From assembly GCF_015355755.1 (NCBI RefSeq), contig NZ_JACVEE010000008.1:120907-184906 (forward strand): a stretch of DNA of 64,000 nucleotides. The letters are read 5' to 3'. The notes under the pieces were generated by a model. It was not told where the DNA came from, did not search any database, and saw nothing but the letters and a program-made list of their open reading frames with translations. The translations under genes and the position numbers were made by a program. Source of the DNA: Nocardia sp. XZ_19_385 (GTDB lineage: Bacteria; Actinomycetota; Actinomycetes; Mycobacteriales; Mycobacteriaceae). Numbering within the stretch: position 1 is the first letter of the stretch; the number at the start of each line of letters is the position of its first letter. Below, piece by piece: positions 9,533-25,623 of the stretch.

Positions 9533-10156
9533 TCAGGCCGGCGGTAGTACCGCCCGCACCCGTTCCGCGACTGCCTGCACGTCGCCCACCCCGTCCACGC
9601 GTCGCAGCACTCCGCGCTTTTCGTAGAAGGGGAGCAATTCCGCCGTCATCGCCGCATAGTTTTCGATGCGCTGCCGCACGACATCCTCGTGATCATCGGA
9701 ACGATGTTCCAGCTCCGCGCCCGCCGGCGGCGGATTGGATTTCAGGTGGTAGATCTTCCCGGTGCGTTTGTCCGCACGGCGATAAACGGCACGCTCGATC
9801 AACCGCTCCGCCGGCACTTCCAGCGCCACCACCAGATCGATCGCGGCGCCCTGCTTTTCGAGAATTCGATCCAGCCCGGTGGCCTGCGTCTCGGTCCGCG
9901 GAAAGCCGTCCAGCAAAAACCCCGACCGGCAATCCGCCTCGGTCAGCCGCTTGCCGATCAACTCGAGCACCACCTCATCCGGCAGCAACCCACCCTCGGA
10001 CATCTGCCGCCCCAAATGCTCGGGCAGCTCACCAGCAGCCTGCGCGGCGCGCAACATTTCCCCGGTCGAAATCTGCGGAATATTGATCCGCTCACAAAGG
10101 ATCTCGGCTTGCGTCCCTTTACCCGCACCAGGCGGCCCCACCAGAACCAGTCGCAT
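9533..10156 (-). CDS. adk: adenylate kinase, long-LID type, outside the ribosomal operon
   Basis: 207-aa nucleoside monophosphate kinase (ATP + AMP to 2 ADP). P-loop GPPGAGKGT (residues 7-15), AMP-binding ISTGEMLR, LDGFPRT and the LID region between RRADKRTGKIYHLKSNPP and HEDVVRQRIENY are all present. The standard actinobacterial Adk (secY operon) is about 181 aa with a very short LID. This protein has a longer LID with no zinc cysteines and sits beside an esterase and a PEP-mutase-like lyase. It is therefore probably a second, divergent copy. Whether the housekeeping adk also exists cannot be seen in this window. Confidence 0.88.
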   Translation of the reverse strand: MRLVLVGPPGAGKGTQAEILCERINIPQISTGEMLRAAQAAGELPEHLGRQMSEGGLLPDEVVLELIGKRLTEADCRSGFLLDGFPRTETQATGLDRILEKQGAAIDLVVALEVPAERLIERAVYRRADKRTGKIYHLKSNPPPAGAELEHRSDDHEDVVRQRIENYAAMTAELLPFYEKRGVLRRVDGVGDVQAVAERVRAVLPPA

Positions 10157-10340
10157 AGCTGTCCTCCCTATAGGGGCACAGCCTTTGCGCCCGAACCGGA
10201 TTCGAGATTACTGGAGGAATGCGCGGGAACCGGGGAACCACACGGGCTGCCCGGCCCATCCGCGTTCATGCGGAGGCACGCGGTCGCTGATGCTGTCAGG
10301 TGCGCCGTCCGACGGGCAGCAAAGTGTCTGCGCGACGCGC

Positions 10341-11120
10341 CTACCGCGGGGTGAACGCCTGGATGCCGCCATAACTCGGGATTCCGGTGGGCACCGCGCC
10401 CCCGTCGCGGACAGCGCGCGCCGCGTCGAGGGTCGCTGCGAGAGCGGCTCGGTAGAGCAGCGATCCGGTGCTGATGCGGCGGACACCCAAGCCCGAGAGT
10501 TCGGCGACCGAGGGGCCGGTGCTCGAGTAGAGGACGTTGAGCGGGAGGTGGGTCGCGCGGACCACCGTCCGGATCTGCTCCGGATCGGTCAACCCGGGGA
10601 CGAAAATGCCGTCTGCGCCCGATTTTTCGTACTGCGCGACACGGCCGAGGGTGGAGTCGGGATCCAGCCCGAGCCAGTGGGTGTCGACGCGCGCGTTGAT
10701 GAACAACTCGGGTGCGCGAGCTTTGATCGCCGCGATCAATTCCGCTTGCTGGCCGGGATCAGCCAGCGCAGTGTCCGAGCGCCCGTCCTCCAGATTGACA
10801 CCAGCGATTCCGAGTCCGGCCAGCTGCCAGGCGAATTCGGCAACCTCACTGGGGTCTTCGCTGAACCCACCTTCGATATCTACGGTCACCGGCACTTCCA
10901 GTCGACTGAGACACGTTGCCAGGAGCAAGGTTTCGTCGCGAGTAGCACCCGTGCCATCGGGAAGCCCGGCACCCGCCGCCACCCCGAGACTGGTGGTACC
11001 GACCGCCGGAAAGCCTTCGGCCGCAAGCATTGCCGCCGACGCGAAGTCCCAGGCATTGGGCAGGACGAGCGGCTGACCACGATGGTGCAGCTCGCGAAAG
11101 ATGGTCGCCTTGGAGGCCAT
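10341..11120 (-). CDS. isocitrate lyase / PEP mutase superfamily protein
   Basis: 259-aa TIM-barrel enzyme of the PEP phosphomutase/2-methylisocitrate lyase superfamily. Signatures are LVLPNAWDFASAAMLAAEGF, VTVDIEGGFSEDP (metal-binding acidic residues), GVNLEDG and FINARVD. The ATG at 11120 is chosen over longer in-frame starts: AGAAGG lies 8 nt upstream and homology begins immediately. The canonical lyase motif KKCGH is not seen, which places it among the uncharacterised PEP-mutase-like branch (oxaloacetate hydrolase, lyase or mutase possible). It is separated from adk by 184 bp in which I see no gene. Confidence 0.82.
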   Translation of the reverse strand: MASKATIFRELHHRGQPLVLPNAWDFASAAMLAAEGFPAVGTTSLGVAAGAGLPDGTGATRDETLLLATCLSRLEVPVTVDIEGGFSEDPSEVAEFAWQLAGLGIAGVNLEDGRSDTALADPGQQAELIAAIKARAPELFINARVDTHWLGLDPDSTLGRVAQYEKSGADGIFVPGLTDPEQIRTVVRATHLPLNVLYSSTGPSVAELSGLGVRRISTGSLLYRAALAATLDAARAVRDGGAVPTGIPSYGGIQAFTPR

Positions 11121-11379
11121 TGTGTCTACCTTCTGCTGTGAGGAAATGCCTACGAAGTCGGAAGCGGTGTCAGTCTTCGGCGCGACAGTTGGGATGTCTG
11201 TGATAGCCAGTCGGTGTGTCGCCCATGGGCATTCGCGGCGAGCGCGGGGCCCATAACCCGCTGTGGCTCGGGTGGGGAGATACATCGCGAAGGGCTGGCA
11301 GGGGTCGGTCAGCCAGAAACCAAGTCGTGCACGGGGCTGTGGTTCGGCGGAGGTCACGGGTTTGGGGTCTCCCGAATAT

Positions 11380-11439
11380 GGCTGCGATGGTCAGTGCTTG
11401 CGCATGGCCCGTGCATTCGCCGTCAGCGCCGCGACCGAG
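11380..11439 (-). pseudogene. decayed copy of the P450 heme-binding C-terminus
   Basis: Within the 362-bp stretch between two minus-strand genes, the minus strand reads LGRGADGECTGHAQALTIAA, clearly related to the LGFGSGPHECPGQ...ALAIAA end of the neighbouring P450-like gene. At DNA level, 33 of 39 positions match between 11381-11419 and 11508-11546. No start, no N-terminal part and no supporting frame are present, so this is a remnant of a duplicated 3' end. Nothing else recognisable was found in 11121-11482. Confidence 0.55.
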
Positions 11440-11482
11440 TTCGTCGGTTTCGCGCTGTGGCTCGCGGAGGGGTGGCTGTTGG

Positions 11483-12181
11483 TCAGGCGCGGGCCTCGAG
11501 GATCCCGGCTGCGATGGCCAGCGCGTGTGCCTGGCCCGGGCATTCGTGCGGACCCGAGCCGAAACCAAGTCCATCCTGTGTCAGGTCGAGTTCGACCAGT
11601 TCTCCATCGACGATGCGGCGGGTCCGTCGTACCGGCGGATTGTGAGCCATTGTGCGTGCGAGAACCGCGGCAGCCCAATCATTCTCGGATATCTGGTCAT
11701 GCAGCATGCGGGCGTTCGCGAGCAGGTCGGTTGTTGCCTGGCAGGCTTGCACGAGCAGGGAGATCCGGGCTGCTGTCGCTTCATCGGCACTACCGCCGCA
11801 GGCCGCGACGAGATCCTCAACTGCTCGATCCGCGGCCGGATTATCGGGTGTGTGCGGTTGATAGTGTGCGGCAACGAGTTCCACCGCCTCGGCGGAAATG
11901 CCGTGCAGCCCGAGCGCGTCGGCGAGCACTCGGACGTGCGCCAATCGCCCGTCTGCGGCCCGCGCCGCGATCCGCAGCGAATCCGGTTCGAGCCTTTCCA
12001 ATTCCGCGACCACCAGCGCGCGCCTGCGCCGATGCTCATCGTCGTTGCTGAAGCGCGGAACCTGGGCTCGCAGCCAGGCGATCCCGGTCGTCGCGCCTCG
12101 ATCGACCGGAGGCATGGGGCAGTGGGCGAGTACCTCGCGTACCCGCGCAGGCTCGGTGATCAGCGGCAGTGTCGCGTTCAT
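11483..12181 (-). CDS. miniature cytochrome P450-like protein
   Basis: 232-aa protein ending in a clear P450 heme-ligand signature, LGFGSGPHECPGQ (FGxGxHxCxG; Cys is the expected axial ligand). It is only half the usual ~400 aa, and I do not see a convincing ExxR K-helix in its normal position. The ATG at 12181 begins MNATLPLITEPARVREVL; longer starts would cross the divergent regulator's control region. A heme thiolate protein lacking most of the P450 fold could be a degenerate P450, a sensor or a specialised catalyst. It is divergent from the ArsR gene at 12246 with a shared operator, so it is probably that regulator's target. Confidence 0.7.
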   Translation of the reverse strand: MNATLPLITEPARVREVLAHCPMPPVDRGATTGIAWLRAQVPRFSNDDEHRRRRALVVAELERLEPDSLRIAARAADGRLAHVRVLADALGLHGISAEAVELVAAHYQPHTPDNPAADRAVEDLVAACGGSADEATAARISLLVQACQATTDLLANARMLHDQISENDWAAAVLARTMAHNPPVRRTRRIVDGELVELDLTQDGLGFGSGPHECPGQAHALAIAAGILEARA

Positions 12182-12203
12182 GCCGTGAAGGTAGACCGCC
12201 GTT

Positions 12204-12223
12204 GTTTCGGTGGCGGCCGAAAC
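12204..12223. promoter_or_regulatory. operator palindrome in the ArsR / P450-like divergent gap
   Basis: GTTTCGG-TGGCGG-CCGAAAC: perfect 7-bp inverted arms with a 6-bp spacer, in the middle of the 64-bp gap between divergent starts at 12181 and 12246. Ideal position for the ArsR-family protein to control both genes. Confidence 0.55.
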
Positions 12224-12245
12224 GTCGGCGGCGCATCCTGGGTGC

Positions 12246-12953
12246 ATGCAAACCCGCGGCGCTGACCTGGCCGGACTGGCCGCCCTGCTGGCCGACTCCA
12301 CCCGAGCCGAAATCTGCCTGGCGCTGCTCGACGGACGCGCCTGGACCGCAGGCGAATTGGCGCGCCACGCCGGCGTCGCCCCGTCGACCACGACCGAACA
12401 TCTGAACCGCCTGCTGTCGGGCGGGCTGCTGGCCGAACGCCGCCAGGGCCGACACCGCTACGTGCAACTGGCCGACGCCCGGGTCGCCGAACTCCTCGAA
12501 GCGATGGTCGGACACCTCGAACCGCAAAAGCCCAGGGTGTCCTCGCTACGCGCGGCCACCGCGTCGGAGGCCCTGGCTCGCGGCCGCACCTGCTACGACC
12601 ACCTCGCCGGCCGCCTCGGCGTAGTCATCACCGACGCCATGATCGCCCGCGACCTGCTCGACCCGGCCACCGGCTTCGCCCTCACCGACCCCGGCCTGAC
12701 CTGGCTCACCGGCCCACTCGGCGTGGACCCGGCCGAACTCCGGAAAACCCGCCGCCCCCTCGCAAAACCCTGCCTGGACTGGACCGAACGCCGCACCCAC
12801 CTCGGCGGCGCGGCCGGCGCACACCTCTGCCGCCGCCTCCGCGACCTCGACTGGGTCCAGCGCAGCGGCACCGGCCGCGCTGTCCGCGTCACCCCGCACG
12901 GCGCCTCCGGCCTCGCGGACCTTCTGGGTATCCAGCCCGCGGCACTGATCTGA
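12246..12953 (+). CDS. ArsR-family transcriptional regulator
   Basis: 235-aa regulator. The N-terminal ArsR winged helix (LADSTRAEICLALLDGRAWTAGELARHAGVAPSTTTEHLNRLL, read as DSTRAEICLALL plus recognition helix APSTTTEHLNRLL) is followed by RRQGRHRYVQL, the wing. No CxC metal motif is visible near helix 3, so metal sensing is unlikely. The extra ~130-residue C-terminal domain (TCYDHLAGRLGVVITDAM) is typical of a subgroup of large actinobacterial ArsR proteins with unknown ligands. It is divergent from the P450-like gene, so a redox or small-molecule cue is plausible but unproven. Confidence 0.87.
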   Translation: MQTRGADLAGLAALLADSTRAEICLALLDGRAWTAGELARHAGVAPSTTTEHLNRLLSGGLLAERRQGRHRYVQLADARVAELLEAMVGHLEPQKPRVSSLRAATASEALARGRTCYDHLAGRLGVVITDAMIARDLLDPATGFALTDPGLTWLTGPLGVDPAELRKTRRPLAKPCLDWTERRTHLGGAAGAHLCRRLRDLDWVQRSGTGRAVRVTPHGASGLADLLGIQPAALI

Positions 12954-13116
12954 ACGCATCGCCTGTCTGCGGCGGCGCAACGCGGCGGAACCGGCCGCAG
13001 CGAGATCTTTCGCACGCGAGAGAAGTACAACCCTGGGGGCTATCTATTGGTGAATCTATGTCACAGCCTGATGTGGGAGCCGCCGAATTCTCGAACCTCT
13101 ATGCCAATATTGGTCA

Positions 13117-14353
13117 ATGGACCTGCTCAGCGCGGCTCATGACGCAGTGCACCCTACGGCTATCACCTCCCTGTTCTTGATTGCCTTGATCGCTGTCATC
13201 GGTCCAATCGCGTCGCGGTTATTGCGCGGCTATATCCCTGACGTCGTGATCCTGCTGCTCCTCGGCGCGATCATCGGTCCGAACGCGCTGCACTGGGCGG
13301 GCACGGACGGCGGTGTCGATCTGCTCAGCGAGTTGGGGCTCGGGATGCTGTTCCTGCTCGCCGGCTACGAGCTCGATCCGAAGTTGTTGCGCGGCAAGCC
13401 GGGGCACACCGCGTGGCTGGTCTGGGCGGGCTGCCTGGTTTTCGCGTTCTTGCTGGTGAGTGTCGCGGTGCTGGCCGAGTCCGGCGCGGATGCGGGGTTC
13501 ACCGCCAAGGTCGCGGTCGCCATCGCGATGACCTCGACGGCGCTCGGGACGCTGCTGCCGATCGTGAAGCAGGCCGGATTCCTGGATCAGCCGCTGGGCC
13601 GGGCGGTGCTGGCGCACGGCGCGGTAGGCGAGTTGGGTCCGATTGTGGCGATGTCGGTGCTGCTGACCAGCCGCAGTCCGCTGGCCGCGGTCGTGGTGCT
13701 GCTGCTCTTCGCGGTCGCCACGGCGTGGATCGGGTTCGTGCCGCAGCGCATCGTCCAGAACGCGCCGTGGCTGAGCCGGCTTCTGGGCGGGATGAACGGC
13801 GGCACCTCGCAACTGCCGGTGCGCGGAGTGTTCCTCCTGCTGTTGGTGCTGATGGCGGTCGCGGAGACTTTCGACCTCGATGTGGTGCTGGGCGCGTTCG
13901 CGGCGGGTGTGGTGCTGCGCGGGATGATCGCCGGCGCGCATCCGGAGGTGGAGACCGCGCTGGAGACGATCGGGTTCGGCATCCTGATCCCGGTGTTCTT
14001 CGTGGTCTCGGGGATGGGTATCGATATTTCCGCCGTGCTGAGCAGCCCGGTGCTGTGGGTGCTGTTCGTGCTGTCGATCGCGATCGCCCGCGGCGTGCCG
14101 GTGTGGCTGAGCGAGCGGTTCGTCCCGCACGGCGAGAACCTGCCGACCCCGAAGGAGCGGGCGCAATTGGCGCTGTACGCGGCGACCGGTTTGCCGATCA
14201 TCGTCGCGGTTACCCAGGTGGCGACGAGTTCGGGTTTGATGGATGCGGATCTGGCCTCGGTACTGGTGGCCGCCGGCGCGACGACGGTGCTGCTGTTTCC
14301 GCTGATCGCCCGGGTGATCGGCCGGGGGAATCTAGAAGCCGTCGAGCCCCGAG

Positions 14354-14358
<5 letters not shown>
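13117..14358 (+). CDS. cation:proton antiporter (CPA2/Kef type)
   Basis: 413-aa integral membrane protein with about 12 hydrophobic helices. Helix-rich segments include LFLIALIAVIGPIASRLL, VVILLLLGAIIGPNAL and LGLGMLFLLAGYELDP; the last contains the acidic residue typical of Na+/H+ or K+/H+ exchange. It has no C-terminal RCK/TrkA domain, so it is a core transporter only. It exchanges monovalent cations for protons across the plasma membrane; ion specificity is not predictable. Its stop codon lies inside the ArgR operator of argC. Confidence 0.88.
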
Positions 14359-16658
<2,300 letters not shown>

Positions 16659-16662
<4 letters not shown>

Positions 16663-17566
16663 CCGATGTGCTGCACAACCTTTCGGCCTTGGACAAGGCG
16701 CACGTCCTAGCCGATGCCCTGCCCTGGTTGCAGAAGTTCCGCGACAAGATCGTCGTCGTGAAGTACGGCGGCAACGCCATGATCGACGATGACCTCAAGC
16801 GCGCCTTCGCCGCCGACATGGCGTTCCTGCGCACCGTCGGCGTGCACCCGGTGGTGGTGCACGGCGGTGGTCCGCAGATCAGCGCGATGCTGAAAAAGCT
16901 CGGCCTGCAAGGAGAATTCCGCGGCGGCTTCCGGGTCACCACACCCGAGGTGATGGATGTGGTGCGGATGGTGCTGTTCGGTCAGGTCGGCCGGGAACTG
17001 GTGGGCTTGATCAACGCGCACGGCCCGTACGCGGTCGGTATCTCCGGGGAGGACGCACACCTGTTCACCGCGACGCGCCGCACCGTCGACGTGGAAGGCA
17101 TCGCCACCGATATCGGCCTGGTCGGCGACGTCACCTCGGTCAACCCGGACGCGGTGCTGGATCTCATTGCGGCGGGCCGGATTCCGGTGGTCTCCACCAT
17201 CGCCCCCGACGCCGGCGGTGTGGTGCACAACATCAACGCCGACACCGCGGCGGCCGCGCTCGCCGAGGGCATCGGTGCGGAAAAGCTGGTGGTGCTGACC
17301 GACGTCGAAGGCCTGTACACCGATTGGCCGGACCGCTCCTCGCTGACCTCGCGCATCGACGCCGACGAGCTGGCGAAGCTGCTGCCGCGGCTGGATGCGG
17401 GCATGGTGCCGAAGATGGAGGCCTGTCTGCGCGCCGTCGAGGGCGGGGTGCCGACCGCGCACGTCATCGACGGACGGGTGCCGCACTCGGTGCTGCTGGA
17501 ACTGTTCACCGGAGAAGGAATCGGAACAATGGTGACGCCTGCCGGCGCACCGGACGGAACGAAATC

Positions 17567-17570
<4 letters not shown>
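16659..17570 (+). CDS. argB: acetylglutamate kinase
   Basis: Second step of the pathway: phosphorylates N-acetylglutamate. 303 aa, amino-acid-kinase fold. KYGGNAM near residue 33 and [14 protein letters not shown] near residue 68 are the nucleotide/phosphate loops; [20 protein letters not shown] binds substrate. The N-terminal extension ([20 protein letters not shown]) is the mobile helix found in arginine-inhibited hexameric NAGKs, so feedback inhibition by arginine is expected. Overlaps both neighbours by 4 bp. Confidence 0.96.
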
Positions 17571-20180
<2,610 letters not shown>

Positions 20181-20226
20181 GCGAACACTTCCGCCGAGGG
20201 TTAACGCGCGAAGCCCGCACCCCGAT

Positions 20227-20261
20227 TATGAATGGGATTGCAGCATCGTGCATAATCATTT
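20227..20261 (+). promoter_or_regulatory. double ARG-box operator and promoter of argG
   Basis: TATGAATGGGATTGCAGC, then ATC, then GTGCATAATCATTTG: same layout and 30/35 identity with the argC module. CATAAT at 20251-20256 is the probable -10, giving a 5' UTR of about 50 nt to the argG ATG at 20316. The duplicated module shows that argG restarts as a separate ArgR-controlled unit. Confidence 0.78.
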
Positions 20262-20315
20262 GTAGAACGGCACGGGGGCGCCGACACCGAAACCAACTCG
20301 AGGAGCACAGAGAAA

Positions 20316-21518
20316 ATGTCCGAGCGCGTCGTACTCGCCTACTCCGGTGGGCTTGACACCTCCGTCGCCATCAGCTGGATCGCGAAGGAGACCGGCGCCG
20401 AGGTCGTGGCCGTCGCCATCGATCTGGGCCAGGGTGGCGAGGACATGAACGCGGTGCGCCAGCGCGCGCTGGACTGCGGCGCCGTGGAGGCCATCGTGGT
20501 CGACGCGCGCGACGAGTTCGCCGACGAATACTGCCTGCCCACCATCCAGGCCAACGCCATGTACATGGGCCAGTACCCCCTCGTCTCCGCGATCAGCCGC
20601 CCGCTGATCGTCAAGCACCTGGTCGAGGCGGCCAAGTTCCACAACGCGACCACCGTGTCGCACGGCTGCACCGGCAAGGGCAACGACCAGGTCCGCTTCG
20701 AGGTCGGCATCGGCGCGCTCGCGCCCGACCTCGAGGTCATCGCCCCGGTCCGCGACTACGCCTGGACCCGGGAGAAGGCCATCGCCTTCGCCGAGGAGAA
20801 CAAGCTCCCGATCAACGTCAGCAAGAAGTCGCCGTTCTCCATCGACCAGAACGTGTGGGGCCGCGCCGTCGAGACCGGCTTCCTCGAGGATCTGTGGAAC
20901 GCGCCGACCAAGGACGTCTACGACTACACCGCCGACCCGACGGTCAACTTCGAGGCACCCGACGAGCTCATCATCACCTTCGACAAGGGTGTCCCGGTCG
21001 CCATCGACGGCAAGCCGGTCAGCGTGCTCGAGGCCATCGTGGAGCTGAACCAGCGCGCCGGCCGTCAGGGCGTCGGCCGCCTGGACATGGTCGAGGACCG
21101 GCTCGTCGGCATCAAGAGCCGCGAGATCTACGAGGCCCCCGGCGCCATCGCGCTGATCACCGCGCACCAGGCCCTGGAAAACGTCACCATCGAGCGCGAA
21201 CTGGGCCGCTACAAGCGTCAGGTCGAGCAGCGCTGGGCCGAGCTGGCCTACGACGGCCTGTGGTTCTCCCCGCTCAAGCGCGCGCTGGACGCCTTCATCG
21301 CCGAGACCCAGCAGAGCGTCTCCGGCGATATCCGGATGGTCCTGCACGGCGGCTCCGCGGTGGTCAACGGCCGTCGCTCCGAGCAGTCGCTCTACGACTT
21401 CAACCTGGCCACCTACGACGAGGGCGACACCTTCGACCAGTCGCTGGCCAAGGGTTTCGTGCAGATTCACGGCCTGTCCTCGAAGGTCGCCGCGCGCCGC
21501 GACCTGAACCAGAAGTAA
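20316..21518 (+). CDS. argG: argininosuccinate synthase
   Basis: 400-aa enzyme condensing citrulline and aspartate with ATP. The ATP pyrophosphatase P-loop [11 protein letters not shown] is at residues 6-16; [15 protein letters not shown] and the conserved [16 protein letters not shown] region follow. AGGAG at 20301-20305 precedes the ATG by 10 nt. Own promoter with an ARG-box module. A strong hairpin 10 nt after the stop may reduce readthrough into the methyltransferase and argH. Confidence 0.97.
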   Translation: MSERVVLAYSGGLDTSVAISWIAKETGAEVVAVAIDLGQGGEDMNAVRQRALDCGAVEAIVVDARDEFADEYCLPTIQANAMYMGQYPLVSAISRPLIVKHLVEAAKFHNATTVSHGCTGKGNDQVRFEVGIGALAPDLEVIAPVRDYAWTREKAIAFAEENKLPINVSKKSPFSIDQNVWGRAVETGFLEDLWNAPTKDVYDYTADPTVNFEAPDELIITFDKGVPVAIDGKPVSVLEAIVELNQRAGRQGVGRLDMVEDRLVGIKSREIYEAPGAIALITAHQALENVTIERELGRYKRQVEQRWAELAYDGLWFSPLKRALDAFIAETQQSVSGDIRMVLHGGSAVVNGRRSEQSLYDFNLATYDEGDTFDQSLAKGFVQIHGLSSKVAARRDLNQK

Positions 21519-21528
21519 GGCTCCCGTA

Positions 21529-21562
21529 TCGGTCGTAGCCTCGTACGAGAGGCTACGACCGA
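21529..21562 (+). terminator. strong hairpin between argG and the methyltransferase gene
   Basis: Perfect 14-bp stem TCGGTCGTAGCCTC / GAGGCTACGACCGA with a 6-nt loop (GTACGA), 10 nt after the argG stop and 12 nt before the next ATG. No T-tract follows, so it may be a U-less actinobacterial terminator, a partial attenuator or an mRNA stability element. Confidence 0.6.
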
Positions 21563-21574
21563 AAGGCGAATGCG

Positions 21575-23898
<2,324 letters not shown>

Positions 23899-23960
23899 GC
23901 ACCGGGTAGGGCCGGGCACGCGTCCACGCGTGGCGTCGACGCGGCGCGCATACTTGGGGC

Positions 23961-24380
23961 GTGCCCGGTACCCCGACTTCTGAGGCGGAGACGCTCCGAT
24001 CCGTGCTGCGCGCGCTCGCCGAAGCCAGAGCCGGACCCTTCTACTCGCTGTGGATTCATCTGGGGTACGCGGTGCACAGGCAGTCGCCGAAAATCGAGTT
24101 CCGCATACATCAAGTCTTTCCCTCTGACGGCGCCTACCTCGTGCTCTACGTCAGTGCGATCCGTCAGGACCAAATGGATGTCCACTGGTCCCTGACGCTG
24201 GCGGTCTCGGGAGAGTCGATCAAGATTTCGGCGCATGTCGAGGTGGAGACGGATTCCGGACACGACGAGGTATTCGAGCGGTGTGCTGTCGTACACAGCG
24301 CCACCGACGCAGTACAGGCGATCGAGCGCTTCGCCGCCGCCGTCTGCGCCGAACGCCACTGGTTCGACCCCTCGGCCTGA
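23961..24380 (+). CDS. hypothetical protein
   Basis: 139 aa from a GTG start (MPGTPTSEAETLRSVLRALA). I do not recognise a family. It is soluble, with no signal peptide or membrane segment. Alternating beta-rich text in the middle (KIEFRIHQVFPSDGAYLVLYV, read as two strands; DVHWSLTLAVSG) suggests a small alpha+beta domain like those of immunity- or ESX-chaperone-sized proteins, but this is a guess. It has codon bias like its neighbours and sits 62 bp after argH and 16 bp before the SMR gene. Confidence 0.6.
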   Translation: MPGTPTSEAETLRSVLRALAEARAGPFYSLWIHLGYAVHRQSPKIEFRIHQVFPSDGAYLVLYVSAIRQDQMDVHWSLTLAVSGESIKISAHVEVETDSGHDEVFERCAVVHSATDAVQAIERFAAAVCAERHWFDPSA

Positions 24381-24396
24381 CCGCTAATGTGCGGCC

Positions 24397-24720
24397 ATGA
24401 CCCTCCTGCTGCTGGCGCTGGCCATCGTCTCCGAGATCACCGCGACCATCTCGCTGAAACTGTCCGAGGGGTTCAGCAAGCTGGTGCCGTCGATCATCGT
24501 GGTGATCGGCTACTGCGCGGCGTTCTTCTTCCTGTCTCAGGCGTTGAAGCGCGGCATGAGTATCGGTGTCGCCTACGGCATCTGGTCGGCTATCGGTGTG
24601 GCCGCGGTCGCCACGATCGGCGCGCTGTTCTTGGGCGAACGGCTCACGCTCGTGCAGATCGGGGGGATCGGCTTGGTCATCCTCGGTGTGCTGGCGCTGG
24701 AACTCGGTGCGGCGCACTGA
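24397..24720 (+). CDS. small multidrug resistance (SMR) family efflux protein
   Basis: 107-aa, four-helix membrane protein of the EmrE/QacE/Sug family. The first helix carries the essential acidic residue (Glu13 in IVSEITATISLK), where proton and cationic substrate compete. LKRGMSIGVAYGIWSAIG is the conserved helix 2-3 loop. It acts as a dual-topology dimer in the plasma membrane. A single gene, so a homodimer is expected. Quaternary ammonium or guanidinium substrates are possible. Confidence 0.92.
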   Translation: MTLLLLALAIVSEITATISLKLSEGFSKLVPSIIVVIGYCAAFFFLSQALKRGMSIGVAYGIWSAIGVAAVATIGALFLGERLTLVQIGGIGLVILGVLALELGAAH

Positions 24721-24825
24721 GAGTCCACTTTCGATGAATCACCCTCGGCGGGGGAGTGGGTGATCGTAGGATCGGGCGATGGACTGGTCGTTTGGTCAGC
24801 CGAGTCCACGGGGGGTGGACTGACG

Positions 24826-25623
24826 ATGACGTCGGAGGAACAGTCGCCCGAAGCGGGCGGTGGTGCTGTCGCGCTGGAAGCCCGCGGGCTGATCAAGCGG
24901 TACGGCGGCGTGGAAGCACTGCGCGGGGCCAACTTTCAGGTACGCGCCGGTGAGGTCGTCGCCCTGATCGGGGACAACGGCGCGGGCAAATCGACTCTGG
25001 TGAAAAGCCTTTCGGGCGCCGAGCAACCCGACGGCGGGACCATCCTGCTGGACGGAAAACCGGTCGTGCTGAACACCCCGACCGCCGCGCGCAAACTCGG
25101 CATCGAAACCGTGTACCAGGACCTCGCGGTCGCTCCCGATCTGGATCCGGCCGCCAATCTGTTCCTCGGACGCGAGCTGGTGCGCCGGGGGATCGCGGGC
25201 AAACTCGGCATGCTGGACAAGGCCGCGATGAGAAGCCAAGCGGTGGAGCACTTCCGGCGTCTCGGGGTCACGCTGCAACGGGCCGATGTGCCGATCGGCT
25301 CGCTCTCCGGCGGGCAGCGGCAGAGCGTCGCCGTGGCCCGGGCTGTCATGTGGGCCAGCAAGGTCGTGTTCATGGACGAGCCGACCGCCGCCCTCGGAGT
25401 GGTCCAGCGTGAGCGGGTGCTCGACGTCATCCGCCGGGTCCGCGACGAAGGCATCGCGGTGGTGCTGATCAGTCACAACATGCCGGAGGTGCTCGCGGTG
25501 GCCGATCGGATCGAGGTGCTGCGGCTCGGGAAGCGCGTGGCCCGATTCACCGCCGCCGAAGCCACCTTGGAGCATCTGGTCGCCGCCATGACGGGCGCGT
25601 TGTCGCAGGAGGAGGCCGCGTGA
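24826..25623 (+). CDS. sugar ABC transporter ATP-binding protein (FrcA/XylG half-size type)
   Basis: 265-aa single-domain ATPase for a ribose/fructose/xylose-class importer. Walker A GDNGAGKST (49-57), signature LSGGQRQ, Walker B VVFMDEPTAAL and H-loop ISHNM are complete. Many relatives (RbsA) are double-length; this is the half-size FrcA type that works as a homodimer. I chose the ATG at 24826 with GGGGGTGG 7 nt upstream instead of an in-frame start at 24760. The stop overlaps the permease start by 4 bp. Confidence 0.92.
   Translation: MTSEEQSPEAGGGAVALEARGLIKRYGGVEALRGANFQVRAGEVVALIGDNGAGKSTLVKSLSGAEQPDGGTILLDGKPVVLNTPTAARKLGIETVYQDLAVAPDLDPAANLFLGRELVRRGIAGKLGMLDKAAMRSQAVEHFRRLGVTLQRADVPIGSLSGGQRQSVAVARAVMWASKVVFMDEPTAALGVVQRERVLDVIRRVRDEGIAVVLISHNMPEVLAVADRIEVLRLGKRVARFTAAEATLEHLVAAMTGALSQEEAA

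Noticed and set aside
11216..12265. 349-codon plus-strand frame opposite the P450-like gene
   Set aside because: Antisense to a protein with a heme motif and spans the operator; no motifs of its own.
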